From Rhodococcus sp. BP22 (lineage in GTDB: Bacteria > Actinomycetota > Actinomycetes > Mycobacteriales > Mycobacteriaceae): a DNA stretch of 64,000 nucleotides. The position numbers were made by a program, and so were the translations under genes. The stretch covers positions 887,820 through 951,819 of the forward strand of contig NZ_JACFTB010000001.1 in the NCBI RefSeq assembly GCF_014281965.1, read 5' to 3'. Positions 8,817 to 18,222 of the stretch are shown piece after piece. Below the pieces are notes generated by a model. It did not search any database, had not been told where the DNA came from, and was given only the letters and a program-made list of their open reading frames with translations. Numbering within the stretch: position 1 is the first letter of the stretch; the number at the start of each line of letters is the position of its first letter.

Positions 8817-8855
8817 AGCAACCCGAGTCGAGTATCGATCAGCACTCGGGTTGCT
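8817..8855 (-). terminator. Second hairpin downstream of esxT
   Basis: A 12-bp perfect inverted repeat AGCAACCCGAGT / ACTCGGGTTGCT (arms 8817-8828 and 8844-8855) with a 15-nt loop. With the hairpin at 8876-8904 it forms a tandem terminator at the end of the ESX-4 minus-strand operon. Confidence 0.6.
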
Positions 8856-8875
8856 GGTCCTGCGGACACGACACG

Positions 8876-8904
8876 GCCCCGGCATCGAGCGCAAATGCCG
8901 GGGC
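8876..8904 (-). terminator. First hairpin downstream of esxT
   Basis: A 10-bp perfect inverted repeat GCCCCGGCAT / ATGCCGGGGC (arms 8876-8885 and 8895-8904) 20 bp past the esxT stop. There is no strong U-tract, so it may act as a mycobacterial-type U-poor terminator or an mRNA 3' stabiliser. Confidence 0.55.
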
Positions 8905-8923
8905 ACATGGCCACACGACTACC

Positions 8924-9214
8924 TCACGAGAAACGGGACCGGTTCATAGCTTCCTGTTCCATCATCTTCTGGTTGCCGGAGTTGACCGCGCCGATCAGGC
9001 TCTGCAGGACCGTGGTGAGCTCGGTCTGCGCCGAATTCCATTCCCCTTGCTTGACCTGGTAAGCGTCGGCATCGGCACCCTGCCACGTCGCAACGAGAGG
9101 TTGAATCGACGACTTGATCTCGTCGAGTTTGTCGTTGAGCGACTGCCATTTGTTGGTCATACCTCCGGCCAGATCGGTGATCGAGCCGAAGTTGTATCTG
9201 ATTTCGCCGTCCAT
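8924..9214 (-). CDS. esxT: WXG100 family ESX-4 protein EsxT
   Basis: A 96-residue WXG100 protein secreted, as a heterodimer with EsxU, by the ESX-4 type VII system. It has the central W-Q-G turn (LVATWQGADADAY) between two amphipathic helices, and the start MDGEIRYNFGSITDLAG resembles M. tuberculosis EsxT (YNF near the N-terminus). No C-terminal YxxxD/E is present, as expected when the partner carries it. It follows esxU by 91 bp. Assigned as esxT by order and similarity to Rv3444c. Confidence 0.88.
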   Translation of the reverse strand: MDGEIRYNFGSITDLAGGMTNKWQSLNDKLDEIKSSIQPLVATWQGADADAYQVKQGEWNSAQTELTTVLQSLIGAVNSGNQKMMEQEAMNRSRFS

Positions 9215-9305
9215 AGTCAGTTCCTCGTTTCCGTTCGGTGGGGCAAGTGATGGACTCTCATGAGATGTGTTCGAGCGCTTCGCAACCGCGAAGCATGCTC
9301 GGACA

Positions 9306-9614
9306 TCACAGGTTCAGCGTGCCTGCGACCGAATTGATCGACGAGACGTTGTCCTGCTCGGACTGGTCGTACTCGATACCACTGGTCTTGATCGACTGAC
9401 TGATGCCCGCGAGCGCATTCTCGAGTTTGAATGCACTCGAATCCCAATTGGTCATGACCTGACCGAACGAGGCCGACGCCTTTCCTTTCCAAATTCCCGA
9501 TGCCGCAAGGTCGACATCCGAGCGAAGCAGCCTCAGCAGCCCTCCGATCTGGTCGCGCAGGCCGTCGACCTTTGCGGCCACGGCGATCATGGTTTCGATA
9601 TTGGCTTCTGCCAT
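9306..9614 (-). CDS. esxU: WXG100 family ESX-4 protein EsxU
   Basis: A 102-residue WXG100 protein, first of the esxU-esxT pair. The helix-turn-helix has W-K-G (SGIWKGKASASF), and the C-terminal helix carries Y-D-Q-S-E, a YxxxD/E export signal recognised by the third EccC ATPase domain in this class. The ATG at 9614 has GAGGAG nearby (cgaggagttgacATG). It sits downstream of the Rv3446c-family gene after 165 bp that hold a SigM-like promoter, so the esx pair can be expressed separately from the secretion machinery. Confidence 0.88.
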   Translation of the reverse strand: MAEANIETMIAVAAKVDGLRDQIGGLLRLLRSDVDLAASGIWKGKASASFGQVMTNWDSSAFKLENALAGISQSIKTSGIEYDQSEQDNVSSINSVAGTLNL

Positions 9615-9716
9615 GTCAACTCCTCGATGTCTTCGGTTCCGAGTATTCGGTCGAGTGCTCGGACTGGGCAGCGGTTCGCCTTCGGAGCAAGTGCGATTCC
9701 CCCCTACATCTGATTG

Positions 9717-9743
9717 GACGCACGCGCGATGCCCTTCGGTTCC
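9717..9743 (-). promoter_or_regulatory. SigM-like ECF promoter of esxU-esxT
   Basis: The minus strand reads GGAACC (9738-9743), 17 nt, CGTC (9717-9720). This fits the SigM consensus known upstream of esx genes in M. tuberculosis. The predicted start is about 9708, giving a leader of roughly 95 nt. A near-identical arrangement lies before the EspC/WXG100-like operon at 4677-4702. Confidence 0.6.
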
Positions 9744-9779
9744 ATGGATGTGGAAATTTTTGAACGAATTGTTCGCAGT

Positions 9780-11405
9780 TCACTCGGGTGCGACCGTCAC
9801 AGTGGAGACGACCCCGGCGCATTCGGCATCGAGGAGGTGCTGCTCACCACGCCGACTCTGGCAACCGATGCTGATCTGTAGATCGTTCTCGACGAAGATC
9901 TGCCAGTTCACCGTCGAGTCGATATCGGGAGATTCCGTGTACGACAGTGCTACTCGGCCGCCGATGTCCCTCGCCCGTACCAGATCGCCGACCACGCCAT
10001 CGGAAGCACGGGCGGCCACCATCGCGGACAGATCGTCGGCTACCTCGTCGAACGATGCACCTGGACGAAGAACGGTGGTGCTGACCACGATTCTGCGATC
10101 AGGCAGATCCGGCGGCACCAGAATCGACCGCTCGGCTTCCTCCCGGTGCGACCAGCCGTCCGGAATCCGAAGCTCGACGCGGCCGTAGGTGTATTTCGTC
10201 GACGGTCCGTCTTCGACTCCTCTCGGCGCCGAGATAGCGGGTGCGGCGGTGCTCGGCGCCGGCAGGGATGAGGTAACGGGACCGGGCACCGAGGCGGACG
10301 GGATGGTCACCGATGCCGAATTCGCGTGCGAGGGATCGGCGAGCCGATCCGGTTCTCCACGCATCGACACGAGGGCCACCAACACCGCCGAGCTCATCGC
10401 CACCGCGACCGCCACCAGGACCGCCTGCTGCACCTTCCGACGACGACGGTCACCCGACACCGCGCCGCTATCTACCTCGTCGAGCCAGGCTGCCGCACGG
10501 ACAGGCATGGGCGTCATCCTCGCCCAGCGATCCTCCGTCTCGCCCTCGAAGCTGCCCGAAGAACCAGCGTCATCCGCTGGGTCCGCCCTCGACTGCCCCG
10601 GGCTGTCCGCTGGAATCGACAGCCCTGCACGAGCCGCCATGGACCGAACGATGTCCACGCCGCGCATTCGATGGATGCGATACGGCGATTCGGCGAGTAC
10701 TTTCGCGTCACCGCCGGCCGTAGTGTCCAGTACGAATACATCCACCCCCTCCCGATGGCGTTGCGTGGCAACGAATGACGAGACCCGGTCGAGAATCGAA
10801 GCCTCGGCCCCTCGATCATCACCCAAGTCGCGCGTGCCCTGCACATCCCATCTGCATGTCCTGGTGTATCCGCCTCGGCCGTCGGCGGTGACCGCACACA
10901 CCACCGAATCGAGTTCTGCCAATTCGACGACGATGGCGTACGAAGGCGCTCGCTGACCGACGGAGTGGGTTGCCGCGCTTGCGGCATCGACCACGATCAC
11001 CTCACGCGCCAAAGGCATGGCGGCAGCGCGAACGTCGCGCACAGCGACGGGACCCCAGTGCGACGGACATGCAATTTCGAGGACATCGACGATCGGTGGC
11101 GCACCGGCCGCAGCGAGCGATGCACCGAGAACGCCGTGCATCAGCACTGCCGTGGGTAGAACGATCGAACCGACAAGGCACTCGGCGTCCTCGACGAAGC
11201 TCATGGGGTACGCGTGCGCAACCTCCGGTGGGGTATTCCGCCCGAGTTCGGTTACCAGGTACTCGGGTGTTCCGTCACGCATCGTCACCGTAGGTCGAAA
11301 CTCGAACTCCGCGGAGCCGAGACCCGACACCGTCAATACCGACACCGGACCGTCCCCGAGACTTACTGCCGCGTAGCTGCTTTCGCCGATCACCGCGCGG
11401 TCCAC
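9780..11405 (-). CDS. Type VII secretion-associated protein, Rv3446c family
   Basis: A 541-residue protein encoded between eccC4 and esxU, where M. tuberculosis has Rv3446c. The first ~300 residues have no signal peptide and look cytosolic. A single membrane helix follows at about 325-345 (VAVAVAMSSAVLVALV), then a Ser/Pro/Ala linker and a C-terminal extracytoplasmic domain (about 400-541, from YTYGRVELRIPDGWSHR to the DAECAGVVSTVTVAPE end). This matches the type VII secretion-associated family of the same organisation. The exact role is unknown. Its start overlaps the eccC4 end by 16 bp, indicating one operon. Confidence 0.82.
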   Translation of the reverse strand: MDRAVIGESSYAAVSLGDGPVSVLTVSGLGSAEFEFRPTVTMRDGTPEYLVTELGRNTPPEVAHAYPMSFVEDAECLVGSIVLPTAVLMHGVLGASLAAAGAPPIVDVLEIACPSHWGPVAVRDVRAAAMPLAREVIVVDAASAATHSVGQRAPSYAIVVELAELDSVVCAVTADGRGGYTRTCRWDVQGTRDLGDDRGAEASILDRVSSFVATQRHREGVDVFVLDTTAGGDAKVLAESPYRIHRMRGVDIVRSMAARAGLSIPADSPGQSRADPADDAGSSGSFEGETEDRWARMTPMPVRAAAWLDEVDSGAVSGDRRRRKVQQAVLVAVAVAMSSAVLVALVSMRGEPDRLADPSHANSASVTIPSASVPGPVTSSLPAPSTAAPAISAPRGVEDGPSTKYTYGRVELRIPDGWSHREEAERSILVPPDLPDRRIVVSTTVLRPGASFDEVADDLSAMVAARASDGVVGDLVRARDIGGRVALSYTESPDIDSTVNWQIFVENDLQISIGCQSRRGEQHLLDAECAGVVSTVTVAPE

Positions 11406-14400
11406 GCCAGCTGAACAAGCGACTGGCCTCGCCTGTCTACCAGCGTGCCACGCCCGGGCGGCATGGCGCTCGGCTTGACCGAACCGATCAGATTCCCCTC
11501 GTCGCGACTGCCGCTCATGACCAGACCAGGCGACACGAGATCACGCATACGTGAAATGACGGGGTCGTACAACGCCCGCGATGCCCCGCCCGATCTCCGC
11601 GAGAGCACCACGTGCAACCCGATGTCGCGGGCGTGTGGCAGATACTCGACGAGAACGGTCAACGGGTTTCCTGTCGACGTGGCCACCAGGTCGTAGTCGT
11701 CGACGATCACGAATATCTCCGGTCCACTCCACCAGGTGCGCTCACGAAGTTGCTGTTGGGTGACGTCGGGCCCAGGCATCCGATCAGCGAGTTTGGCGGC
11801 GAGCTCGGTCATCATCGTCATCAGAACAGCTTGCGAGGCTGCATATCCCGCGAGATGGTCGGTGTCGACGGTGCCGAGCATCGTGCGGCGGTAGTCGGCG
11901 AGTATCAACTTTACCTGCGACGGCGTGTTGGCTTCGACGAGAGAACTGCAGATCGACTCGAGCAACGCCGTCTTCCCGCACTCGGTGTCACCGAATACCA
12001 GGAAGTGCGCCTGCTCGGCGAAATCGAGTGTCACCGGATCGAGTTCTGCCTCGTCGATTCCGATGGGAACCCGCAATTCAGGCACCGACCCGCGTGAGCG
12101 TGGCCAGCGGCCGACAAGAAGATCGAGAAGCTCGCCTCGCGGCAGACTCGCGGGAAGCATCCGCACAGGTGGCGCCGAAAGACCGACGTAGGCCTGCGCA
12201 ACGGCAGCGACCGCATGCTGAATACCGACACCGAGATCGACGGTCGACGAGGAGCCGTCGAGACGCGGCAATCCTACGAGGAGGTGCAACCCCTCCTTCG
12301 TGATTCCCCGACCGGGCCTGCTGTCCGGAACCCGTGCGGCCTTCACTCTCCCGAACTCGGAATCGGACGCGTCACCCAACTTCAGTTCGATCCTCGTTCC
12401 GACGAGATCCTTTGTTGCAGGACGAATCTCGGCCCACCGCGACGCGGTGAGGATGAGGTGAACGCCATACGACAAACCCTGCGCTGTCAGCGCGGCAAGC
12501 TGGGGCTCGAGGGCTTCGAAATCGGATCGAATACTGCCCCAGCCATCTACGACCAGGAAGACGTCTCCGAAACCATCCTCGTCGTCGATCAGTTGCTCGG
12601 CGCGACGACGACGAAATTCGACGATCGAGTCGATACCCCGTTGTTGGAATATTCTCTCGCGTCGTCCGATCACTGCCGCGACTTCGGCGACCGTCCGGCG
12701 CACCCGGTCGACGTCGAGCCTGTTCGCGACGGATCCGACGTGTGGAAGAGAGGCGAGTCCGCCGAGCGTTCCTCCGCCGAAATCGAGGCAGTAGAACTGC
12801 ACCTGCGCAGGCGTGTGGGTCAGTGCGAACGACATGATCAGTGTTCGCAGCGCCGTCGACTTTCCGGACTGTGGCCCTCCGACGATCGCGAGGTGGCCTT
12901 GGGCCGCCGACAAGTCGACCACCAGTAGATCGCGCCGTTGATCGAACGGGCGGTCCACGATGCCGATCGGTGCCCGTAGCGATGCGATCGCCGCAACCGG
13001 CGCCGACAGAACCGAATCGGGGATCATTAGATCGAGCGTGGGCGGCAGATCGAGCGGAGGCAACCAGACCTCGTGGGCCGCACAACCGCTACCCTGCAGT
13101 CGTTCGACGACGACGTCGAGCACCGTCCGGCTGTCGGGCCTTACTTCTTCCTCCTGTAGGTGGTGGTCGTGCGGGGCGCCGATATCGTCGACCGACGGTT
13201 CGACGGCATCCATCTGCACCGGATAGGCGCTGAAGATCCGCGGTCGAGCGGTCACCGAACTCTGACTGCTCCCCCGTACTGCATCTCGAGGGCGAACGTA
13301 GGGCCCGGACACGTATGCCGCCGCGAAGCGGACGATCTCGGCAGAATCGCATTTGAGATACCCGGCGCCAGGTTGTGCCGGTAGATGATACGCATCCGGA
13401 ACACCGAGAACCGAGCGAGACTCGTTGGCGGAGAATGTCTTCAACCCGATCCGATACGACAGATGACTGTCCAACCCGCGCAGCTTCCCTTCCTCCAGAC
13501 GCTGACTCGCCAACAAGAGGTGCATGTGCAGTGACCGCCCCAACCGCCCGACGGCGACGAAGAGGTCTGCGAACTCGGGCTGTTGGCTCAGCAACTCCGA
13601 GAACTCGTCGACGACGATGAACAACGCAGGCAATGGCGCGAGCGCGGCACCAGCAGCCCTTGCCTTCTCGTAATCGGACACATTGGCATAGTTGCCCGAA
13701 TCGCGGAGTAGCTCCTGACGGCGATTCATCTCGCCCGCAATGGCGTCCTTCATCCGATCCACCAGCGACAGGTCTTCGGAGAGGTTGGTGATCACCGCAG
13801 CAACGTGTGGCGCTCCTTCGAGCCCGGCGAACGTCGCACCACCTTTGAAGTCGACGAGTACCAGATTGAGCTGGTCCGGGTCGTGTGTGGCAATCAGACC
13901 CAGAACGAGGGTTCTGAGAAACTCCGATTTTCCCGAACCGGTTGCGCCGATGCACAACCCATGCGGGCCCATACCATTCTCGGCCGACTCCTTCAGGTCG
14001 ATCTCCACCGAGCTTCCGTCGGGTGCGATTCCGATGGGTACACGAAGGCGATCACGGCCACGACGGGTCACCCACGCGCGACTCGGGTCGAGGAGACCGA
14101 CGTCGGCGATTCCGACAAGATAGTTCCAGCTCGAGATCGACTCTGTGTCCTCTCCCCCGGAATCGATACCGACATCGACTGCGGTTCGATACGGAGACAG
14201 TCTTCGTGCCACGGTTTCCGCCTGTGCGACGCTCATCGCGTCCGAGACGCCGAATACCTCGACGCGTGAGCCGCTGACAGCGCCGATCGAACCGTTCTCG
14301 GAGAACAGACGAATGCCTCGACTGGCAGCAAGCCCGGTGCAGAAGTCGGACAGATCGACGATCGTCACCGAATCGAGCCCTGTTCGCGAAAGATCGGTCC

Positions 14401-15388
14401 CACTGTTGTCGAGTAAGCCACCGTCGACGATGATCACCAGTTGCGAGACTCCCGCGGCCGGCGAGCCACCACGGGCGAATCTGTTTCTCAGTGAAAGGTG
14501 TTCGCCGAGCGAGGATTCGAGTTCGAGGAACGATCCATAGATCATTCGCGCAGTGCCTGCACCGTCCCTGGAAACATCGTGCTGAGTGTGGGGAAGCCAT
14601 TTGGTCCAGTCCCAGAACGCAACCGTGTCGGGCCCGCAGACCACTGCGAGCCGCAACTGGTCGGGATCGTGGAACATACAGAGCGCCGCCACCATCGAAC
14701 GCACCATGGCCCGTGAAGAATCACGATCGCCGGACACGGAAATGGCAGCGAATCCGCGAAGCGACACCGCGGTGGGGAGACTACCCACAACGGAATGTGC
14801 CCGCACGAACCGCCGCAGTGACACCGCAGAAACTGGTTCGAGTTCTTCGACGGGCCCGGTCTCCGGGGGAACGAGGCGCGTCGCCAGACGCTGGTCTCCC
14901 CGACCTATCCGAACATGACAGAAGTCCGGATCGGAGGTGCGACGCTCCCACATCCGCGGGGTGCCCGCATACGACCACAGAATCGCCGGGTCAGGGTGCG
15001 ACCACTCGAGCGCCTTGCGCTGACTGGTCGCGGTTGTCGCCACATCCCTGCGCAGTTGGTCGAGGTAGCGCAGATAGTCCTTGCGGTCTTCGTTGGACTC
15101 CGCCGTTCTGGCGCCACCACCTCGACCACCACCGGCAACCATGCCCAGCATCGATACCAGCATCATCGCCGGAAACATCAGCATCATCGGGTTGGCTGCC
15201 ATACCGGAGGTGAACATCAACGCGACCATGCCGACCATTGCTGCCACCATCACCAGGGGCATCAGCTTCATCAGCAAGTTTCCCGGGACCACCCGAGGTA
15301 TCTCCGGTGGCGTCTGAAGCGTCACCTCGCCGCCCGGAGTGCGTGGAACTTCACGCCGCGCACCACGAACGAACCGAACAGTATTCAC
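11390..15388 (-). CDS. eccC4: ESX-4 secretion ATPase EccC4 (fused EccCa/EccCb)
   Basis: The motor of the type VII secretion membrane complex. After a short basic N-terminus, two membrane helices lie at about residues 38-85 (Met-rich, KLMPLVMVAAMVGMV... then FPAMMLVSMLGMVAGG). Three FtsK/SpoIIIE ATPase domains follow. Walker A motifs are GATGSGKSEF (about 480), GGPQSGKSTA (about 840) and GDTECGKTAL (about 1135). Walker B-like strands are LFIVVDEF, VFLVVDGW and IFVIVDDY; only the first ends in the canonical DE. Domains a and b are fused, as in other ESX-4 loci. The GTG at 15388 matches the family start (VNTVRFVRGARREVP); another GTG at 15430 would add 14 residues. First gene of the eccC4 operon. 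Confidence 0.95.
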   Translation of the reverse strand: MNTVRFVRGARREVPRTPGGEVTLQTPPEIPRVVPGNLLMKLMPLVMVAAMVGMVALMFTSGMAANPMMLMFPAMMLVSMLGMVAGGGRGGGARTAESNEDRKDYLRYLDQLRRDVATTATSQRKALEWSHPDPAILWSYAGTPRMWERRTSDPDFCHVRIGRGDQRLATRLVPPETGPVEELEPVSAVSLRRFVRAHSVVGSLPTAVSLRGFAAISVSGDRDSSRAMVRSMVAALCMFHDPDQLRLAVVCGPDTVAFWDWTKWLPHTQHDVSRDGAGTARMIYGSFLELESSLGEHLSLRNRFARGGSPAAGVSQLVIIVDGGLLDNSGTDLSRTGLDSVTIVDLSDFCTGLAASRGIRLFSENGSIGAVSGSRVEVFGVSDAMSVAQAETVARRLSPYRTAVDVGIDSGGEDTESISSWNYLVGIADVGLLDPSRAWVTRRGRDRLRVPIGIAPDGSSVEIDLKESAENGMGPHGLCIGATGSGKSEFLRTLVLGLIATHDPDQLNLVLVDFKGGATFAGLEGAPHVAAVITNLSEDLSLVDRMKDAIAGEMNRRQELLRDSGNYANVSDYEKARAAGAALAPLPALFIVVDEFSELLSQQPEFADLFVAVGRLGRSLHMHLLLASQRLEEGKLRGLDSHLSYRIGLKTFSANESRSVLGVPDAYHLPAQPGAGYLKCDSAEIVRFAAAYVSGPYVRPRDAVRGSSQSSVTARPRIFSAYPVQMDAVEPSVDDIGAPHDHHLQEEEVRPDSRTVLDVVVERLQGSGCAAHEVWLPPLDLPPTLDLMIPDSVLSAPVAAIASLRAPIGIVDRPFDQRRDLLVVDLSAAQGHLAIVGGPQSGKSTALRTLIMSFALTHTPAQVQFYCLDFGGGTLGGLASLPHVGSVANRLDVDRVRRTVAEVAAVIGRRERIFQQRGIDSIVEFRRRRAEQLIDDEDGFGDVFLVVDGWGSIRSDFEALEPQLAALTAQGLSYGVHLILTASRWAEIRPATKDLVGTRIELKLGDASDSEFGRVKAARVPDSRPGRGITKEGLHLLVGLPRLDGSSSTVDLGVGIQHAVAAVAQAYVGLSAPPVRMLPASLPRGELLDLLVGRWPRSRGSVPELRVPIGIDEAELDPVTLDFAEQAHFLVFGDTECGKTALLESICSSLVEANTPSQVKLILADYRRTMLGTVDTDHLAGYAASQAVLMTMMTELAAKLADRMPGPDVTQQQLRERTWWSGPEIFVIVDDYDLVATSTGNPLTVLVEYLPHARDIGLHVVLSRRSGGASRALYDPVISRMRDLVSPGLVMSGSRDEGNLIGSVKPSAMPPGRGTLVDRRGQSLVQLAWTAR

Positions 15389-15630
15389 GCCTCGATGCCC
15401 CCACCGGTCGGTATCCCCACTACCGCGCACACTTCACGTTTCCCCAACGAGCAGTATGTTTCGCGAAAGGCTAACTCATTCGGTGCGCCACTGCCACCGA
15501 CCACCCGCTGCTCACCGAGGCGGAATAGGACTACCTCTCGCACGGTTGACTACCTGAGGAAGTGAGACTCACACTCTTACCGGTGTGTCACTTCGCACTC
15601 GAGCTCCTCCGCGAAAGGCAGGCGTACACC

Positions 15631-16620
15631 GTGTCCGTTCCACTCTCGATTCTCGATTTGGCCTTCATCGGCGAAGGCGAGAGCGTCAAAGACAGTTTCG
15701 ACGCCAGCGTGGAGCTCGCGCAGCGAGCCGAAGAATGGGGCTACCAACGTATTTGGTATGCCGAGCATCACAACATGACCACGATCGCCTCGTCGGCGAC
15801 AAGCGTCCTGATCGGGCACGTGGCTGCGAACACCAGCCGTATTCGGTTGGGGTCCGGTGGCGTGATGCTGCCCAACCACGCCCCGCTGACCATCGCAGAA
15901 CAGTTCGGCACGCTGGCCACTCTGCACCCGGACCGAATCGATCTCGGTCTCGGACGTGCACCGGGCAGCGACCAAGCCACCATGCGCGCAATGCGCCGCG
16001 ACCCGTCTTCGGCTGAGCGATTCCCACAAGATGTGCAAGAGCTGCAGGCATACCTGTCGGACGAATCGTTGATTCCAGGAGTGCGCGCCACCCCAGGAGC
16101 GGGAACGCACGTGCCCCTCTACATTCTCGGTTCTTCGCTTTTCGGCGCCCAGCTCGCCGCCGCACTCGGACTCCCCTTCGCGTTTGCATCGCACTTCGCA
16201 CCCGACGCGCTCGAGCAGGCCGTCGCAATCTATCGACGTGATTTCAAGCCGTCGACACAGCTGGAAGCACCACACGTGATCGCCGGCGTCAACGTCATCG
16301 CCGCTGATACCGACGAGGACGCTCAGCGACAATTCCTCGCCACCAAGCGAAGCCGAGTGAGCCTCCTCCTCGGCCGCGGACGCAAGTTCACCGACGAAGA
16401 AGCCGATATGTTGCTCGATTCGCCCCAGGGACGCCAGATCAACCAAATGACGACGTATTCCGCCGTCGGCACGCCCGAGGTAGTTCGTGAGTACTTGGAC
16501 GGGTTCGCGCGCCACGCGAACGCCGATGAGCTGATCGTTGCCTCCGGCGTCGTGGATCGACAGTCGTGGTTGCGCTCGTTCGAGCTCCTCGCCGATGTCA
16601 GCAATCTGTCCCCCGTCTGA
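15631..16620 (+). CDS. LLM-class flavin-dependent oxidoreductase
   Basis: A 329-residue bacterial-luciferase-like TIM barrel protein. Family marks are [14 protein letters not shown] at the N-terminus, [17 protein letters not shown], the [14 protein letters not shown] strand and the [14 protein letters not shown] loop. These are typical of the YhbW/MsnO8-like group, which uses FMN rather than F420. The frame is open further upstream, but the GTG at 15631 (protein VSVPLSILD) has AGGC/AGG about 10 nt upstream and fits homologues. It sits between eccC4 and eccD4 on the plus strand, interrupting the otherwise conserved ESX-4 locus. No functional link to secretion is visible. Confidence 0.85.
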   Translation: MSVPLSILDLAFIGEGESVKDSFDASVELAQRAEEWGYQRIWYAEHHNMTTIASSATSVLIGHVAANTSRIRLGSGGVMLPNHAPLTIAEQFGTLATLHPDRIDLGLGRAPGSDQATMRAMRRDPSSAERFPQDVQELQAYLSDESLIPGVRATPGAGTHVPLYILGSSLFGAQLAAALGLPFAFASHFAPDALEQAVAIYRRDFKPSTQLEAPHVIAGVNVIAADTDEDAQRQFLATKRSRVSLLLGRGRKFTDEEADMLLDSPQGRQINQMTTYSAVGTPEVVREYLDGFARHANADELIVASGVVDRQSWLRSFELLADVSNLSPV

Positions 16621-16679
16621 TCTCGGCTGCGGCCTGAGCTTCGTTCGCGGTAGCTGATACACCCTGTACGACGCCGGGA

Positions 16680-16691
16680 CGGTACAGTCTC
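16680..16691 (+). promoter_or_regulatory. Element CGGTACAGTCTC upstream of eccD4
   Basis: The 12-nt string CGGTACAGTCTC ends 65 nt before the eccD4 ATG. The same string ends 67 nt before eccE4 (21198-21209). It contains TACAGT, which fits the TANNNT form of an actinobacterial -10. No convincing -35 is seen in either copy. I take it as a shared promoter core or regulator site for the two ESX-4 plus-strand units. Confidence 0.4.
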
Positions 16692-16755
16692 TCGCTGCCG
16701 GCATTCGTGCGGAATGCGGCGGTGATTTGCCGTAATCAATTCCGGGGGGAACTTG

Positions 16756-18222
16756 ATGACAGGGAACGAGCGTCGGCACTCGGTCGGTGCGTCCGCGCCG
16801 ATCGCGGCGATGGATTTGTGCCGACTGACGATTCTTGCCCGGTCGGTCCAAGTGGACATGGCGCTTCCCACCGATGTGCCGATCGCGCTACTGATCCCGG
16901 GGATCGTCGATCTGGCCGGGAATCGAGCAGTGCGCGGCGAGGCTGCAGACACCGAGAGCCGTCGGCCGGGGTCATGGGTTCTTTCCAGAGTCGGTCAACC
17001 GCCGCTGGAGGCAACTCAGACGCTGAGCGACGCGGTTGTCCGCGACGGTGAACTCCTCGTCCTCGGTGATGCCGAATTTCCAGCCCCGCCACCACTGTTC
17101 GACGACTTGATGCATGCCGTTGCGATGTCGGGAGCTACCGAGAGTCGCCTGTGGACGCCGCGGACTGCCCGGTCGGTCGGGTTCGGTATTGCCGCTGTCG
17201 CACTTGTGATTGCCTGTTTCGGTCTTCTTCGAGAGCCGTTGTCTCGAGGTCCCGGGTATACCGCGAACATCTTCCTTGCTATCGCAGCAGCAATCGTGGG
17301 ACTGCTGTTCTTGGTCGCCGGCTCGATAGTAGGACGTGCCTACTCGGACGAACGCACCGGAATTTTCTTGTCGGGATGCTCTCTGCCACTGGTGTTCACC
17401 TCGGGTGTGCTTTTCGTGCCAGGTGCGCTAGGCGGTGCGCATCTGATGCTCGGCTCCGCGGTCGCGGGAGCAGTCGCTGTCCTTGCCCTCCGCCTCGGTG
17501 GACATGGCGGGGCATTGTTCACCGGTATTGCTGCGCTTTCAGGCATTGCTGTTTCAGCTTCTGCAGTGATGCTGTTCGGCTCTCTTTCACCGTCCGCAGT
17601 CGGTGCCGGCGCCACCGCGGTGGCGTTGTTGGGGCTTGCCGCCGCACCGAGGATGTCGATGATGCAGGCGCGAATGCCGCTGCCCCCGGTGCCGACCGCT
17701 GGTGCATCGCTCGACGGAGAGGGTGAGACGGATTCGAATTCTTTTCAAGATCTGGAGGACGTCTCACGCACTGCGCGTAGCTACCTCACCGGTTTCGTCT
17801 GCGCTTGTTCGGCTGCCGCAACCGTCGGGGCGCTCGTTGCAGCATTTTCCGGCCACCCGATTTCCGAGATGTATTGGCCGGGAGTCGTCCTGGCGTTGCT
17901 GACTGCGTTCGTACTCTTCCTTCGCGGGCGAACGTTCGCCGAACTCGACCATGCAGTCCCCGTTGTTGCTGCCGGATCGATCATCGTTCTCGCCGTGTCG
18001 ACGGCATGGGTGTTTGCCATTCCCGATCGACCGATCATCCCCTTCGCGGCTGCCATCGGTGTCGCCGTAATCGCACTCGTCTTCGGATCGTTTGTTCCGC
18101 AACGCGAATACTCACCAGTGCTCCGACGCGCCGGAGAACTCGTCGAGTACGCGGCGATCGCTGCGATCGTTCCCATCGCCTGCTGGGTCTGCGGCCTGTA
18201 CGCGGCGATGCGCGGGCTGTGA
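16756..18222 (+). CDS. eccD4: ESX-4 integral membrane protein EccD4
   Basis: Forms the membrane channel scaffold of type VII secretion. A ubiquitin-like N-terminal domain (residues about 15-95: CRLTILARSVQVDMALPTD..) is followed by about eleven membrane helices from residue ~140 to the end, with a loop after ~305 (GASLDGEGETDS). At 488 residues it has normal EccD length. The ATG at 16756 is preceded by GGGGGGA at good distance; a TTG three bases earlier is less likely. The stop TGA overlaps the mycP4 GTG (GTGA at 18219-18222), so mycP4 is translationally coupled. Confidence 0.92.
   Translation: MTGNERRHSVGASAPIAAMDLCRLTILARSVQVDMALPTDVPIALLIPGIVDLAGNRAVRGEAADTESRRPGSWVLSRVGQPPLEATQTLSDAVVRDGELLVLGDAEFPAPPPLFDDLMHAVAMSGATESRLWTPRTARSVGFGIAAVALVIACFGLLREPLSRGPGYTANIFLAIAAAIVGLLFLVAGSIVGRAYSDERTGIFLSGCSLPLVFTSGVLFVPGALGGAHLMLGSAVAGAVAVLALRLGGHGGALFTGIAALSGIAVSASAVMLFGSLSPSAVGAGATAVALLGLAAAPRMSMMQARMPLPPVPTAGASLDGEGETDSNSFQDLEDVSRTARSYLTGFVCACSAAATVGALVAAFSGHPISEMYWPGVVLALLTAFVLFLRGRTFAELDHAVPVVAAGSIIVLAVSTAWVFAIPDRPIIPFAAAIGVAVIALVFGSFVPQREYSPVLRRAGELVEYAAIAAIVPIACWVCGLYAAMRGL

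Noticed and set aside
15577..16851. 424-codon minus-strand open frame
   Set aside because: Antisense shadow of the LLM oxidoreductase at 15631-16620; composition is not protein-like.
17805..18218. N-terminal extension of the mycosin inside eccD4
   Set aside because: It would bury the signal peptide; the GTG at 18219 overlapping the eccD4 stop gives a normal exported mycosin.
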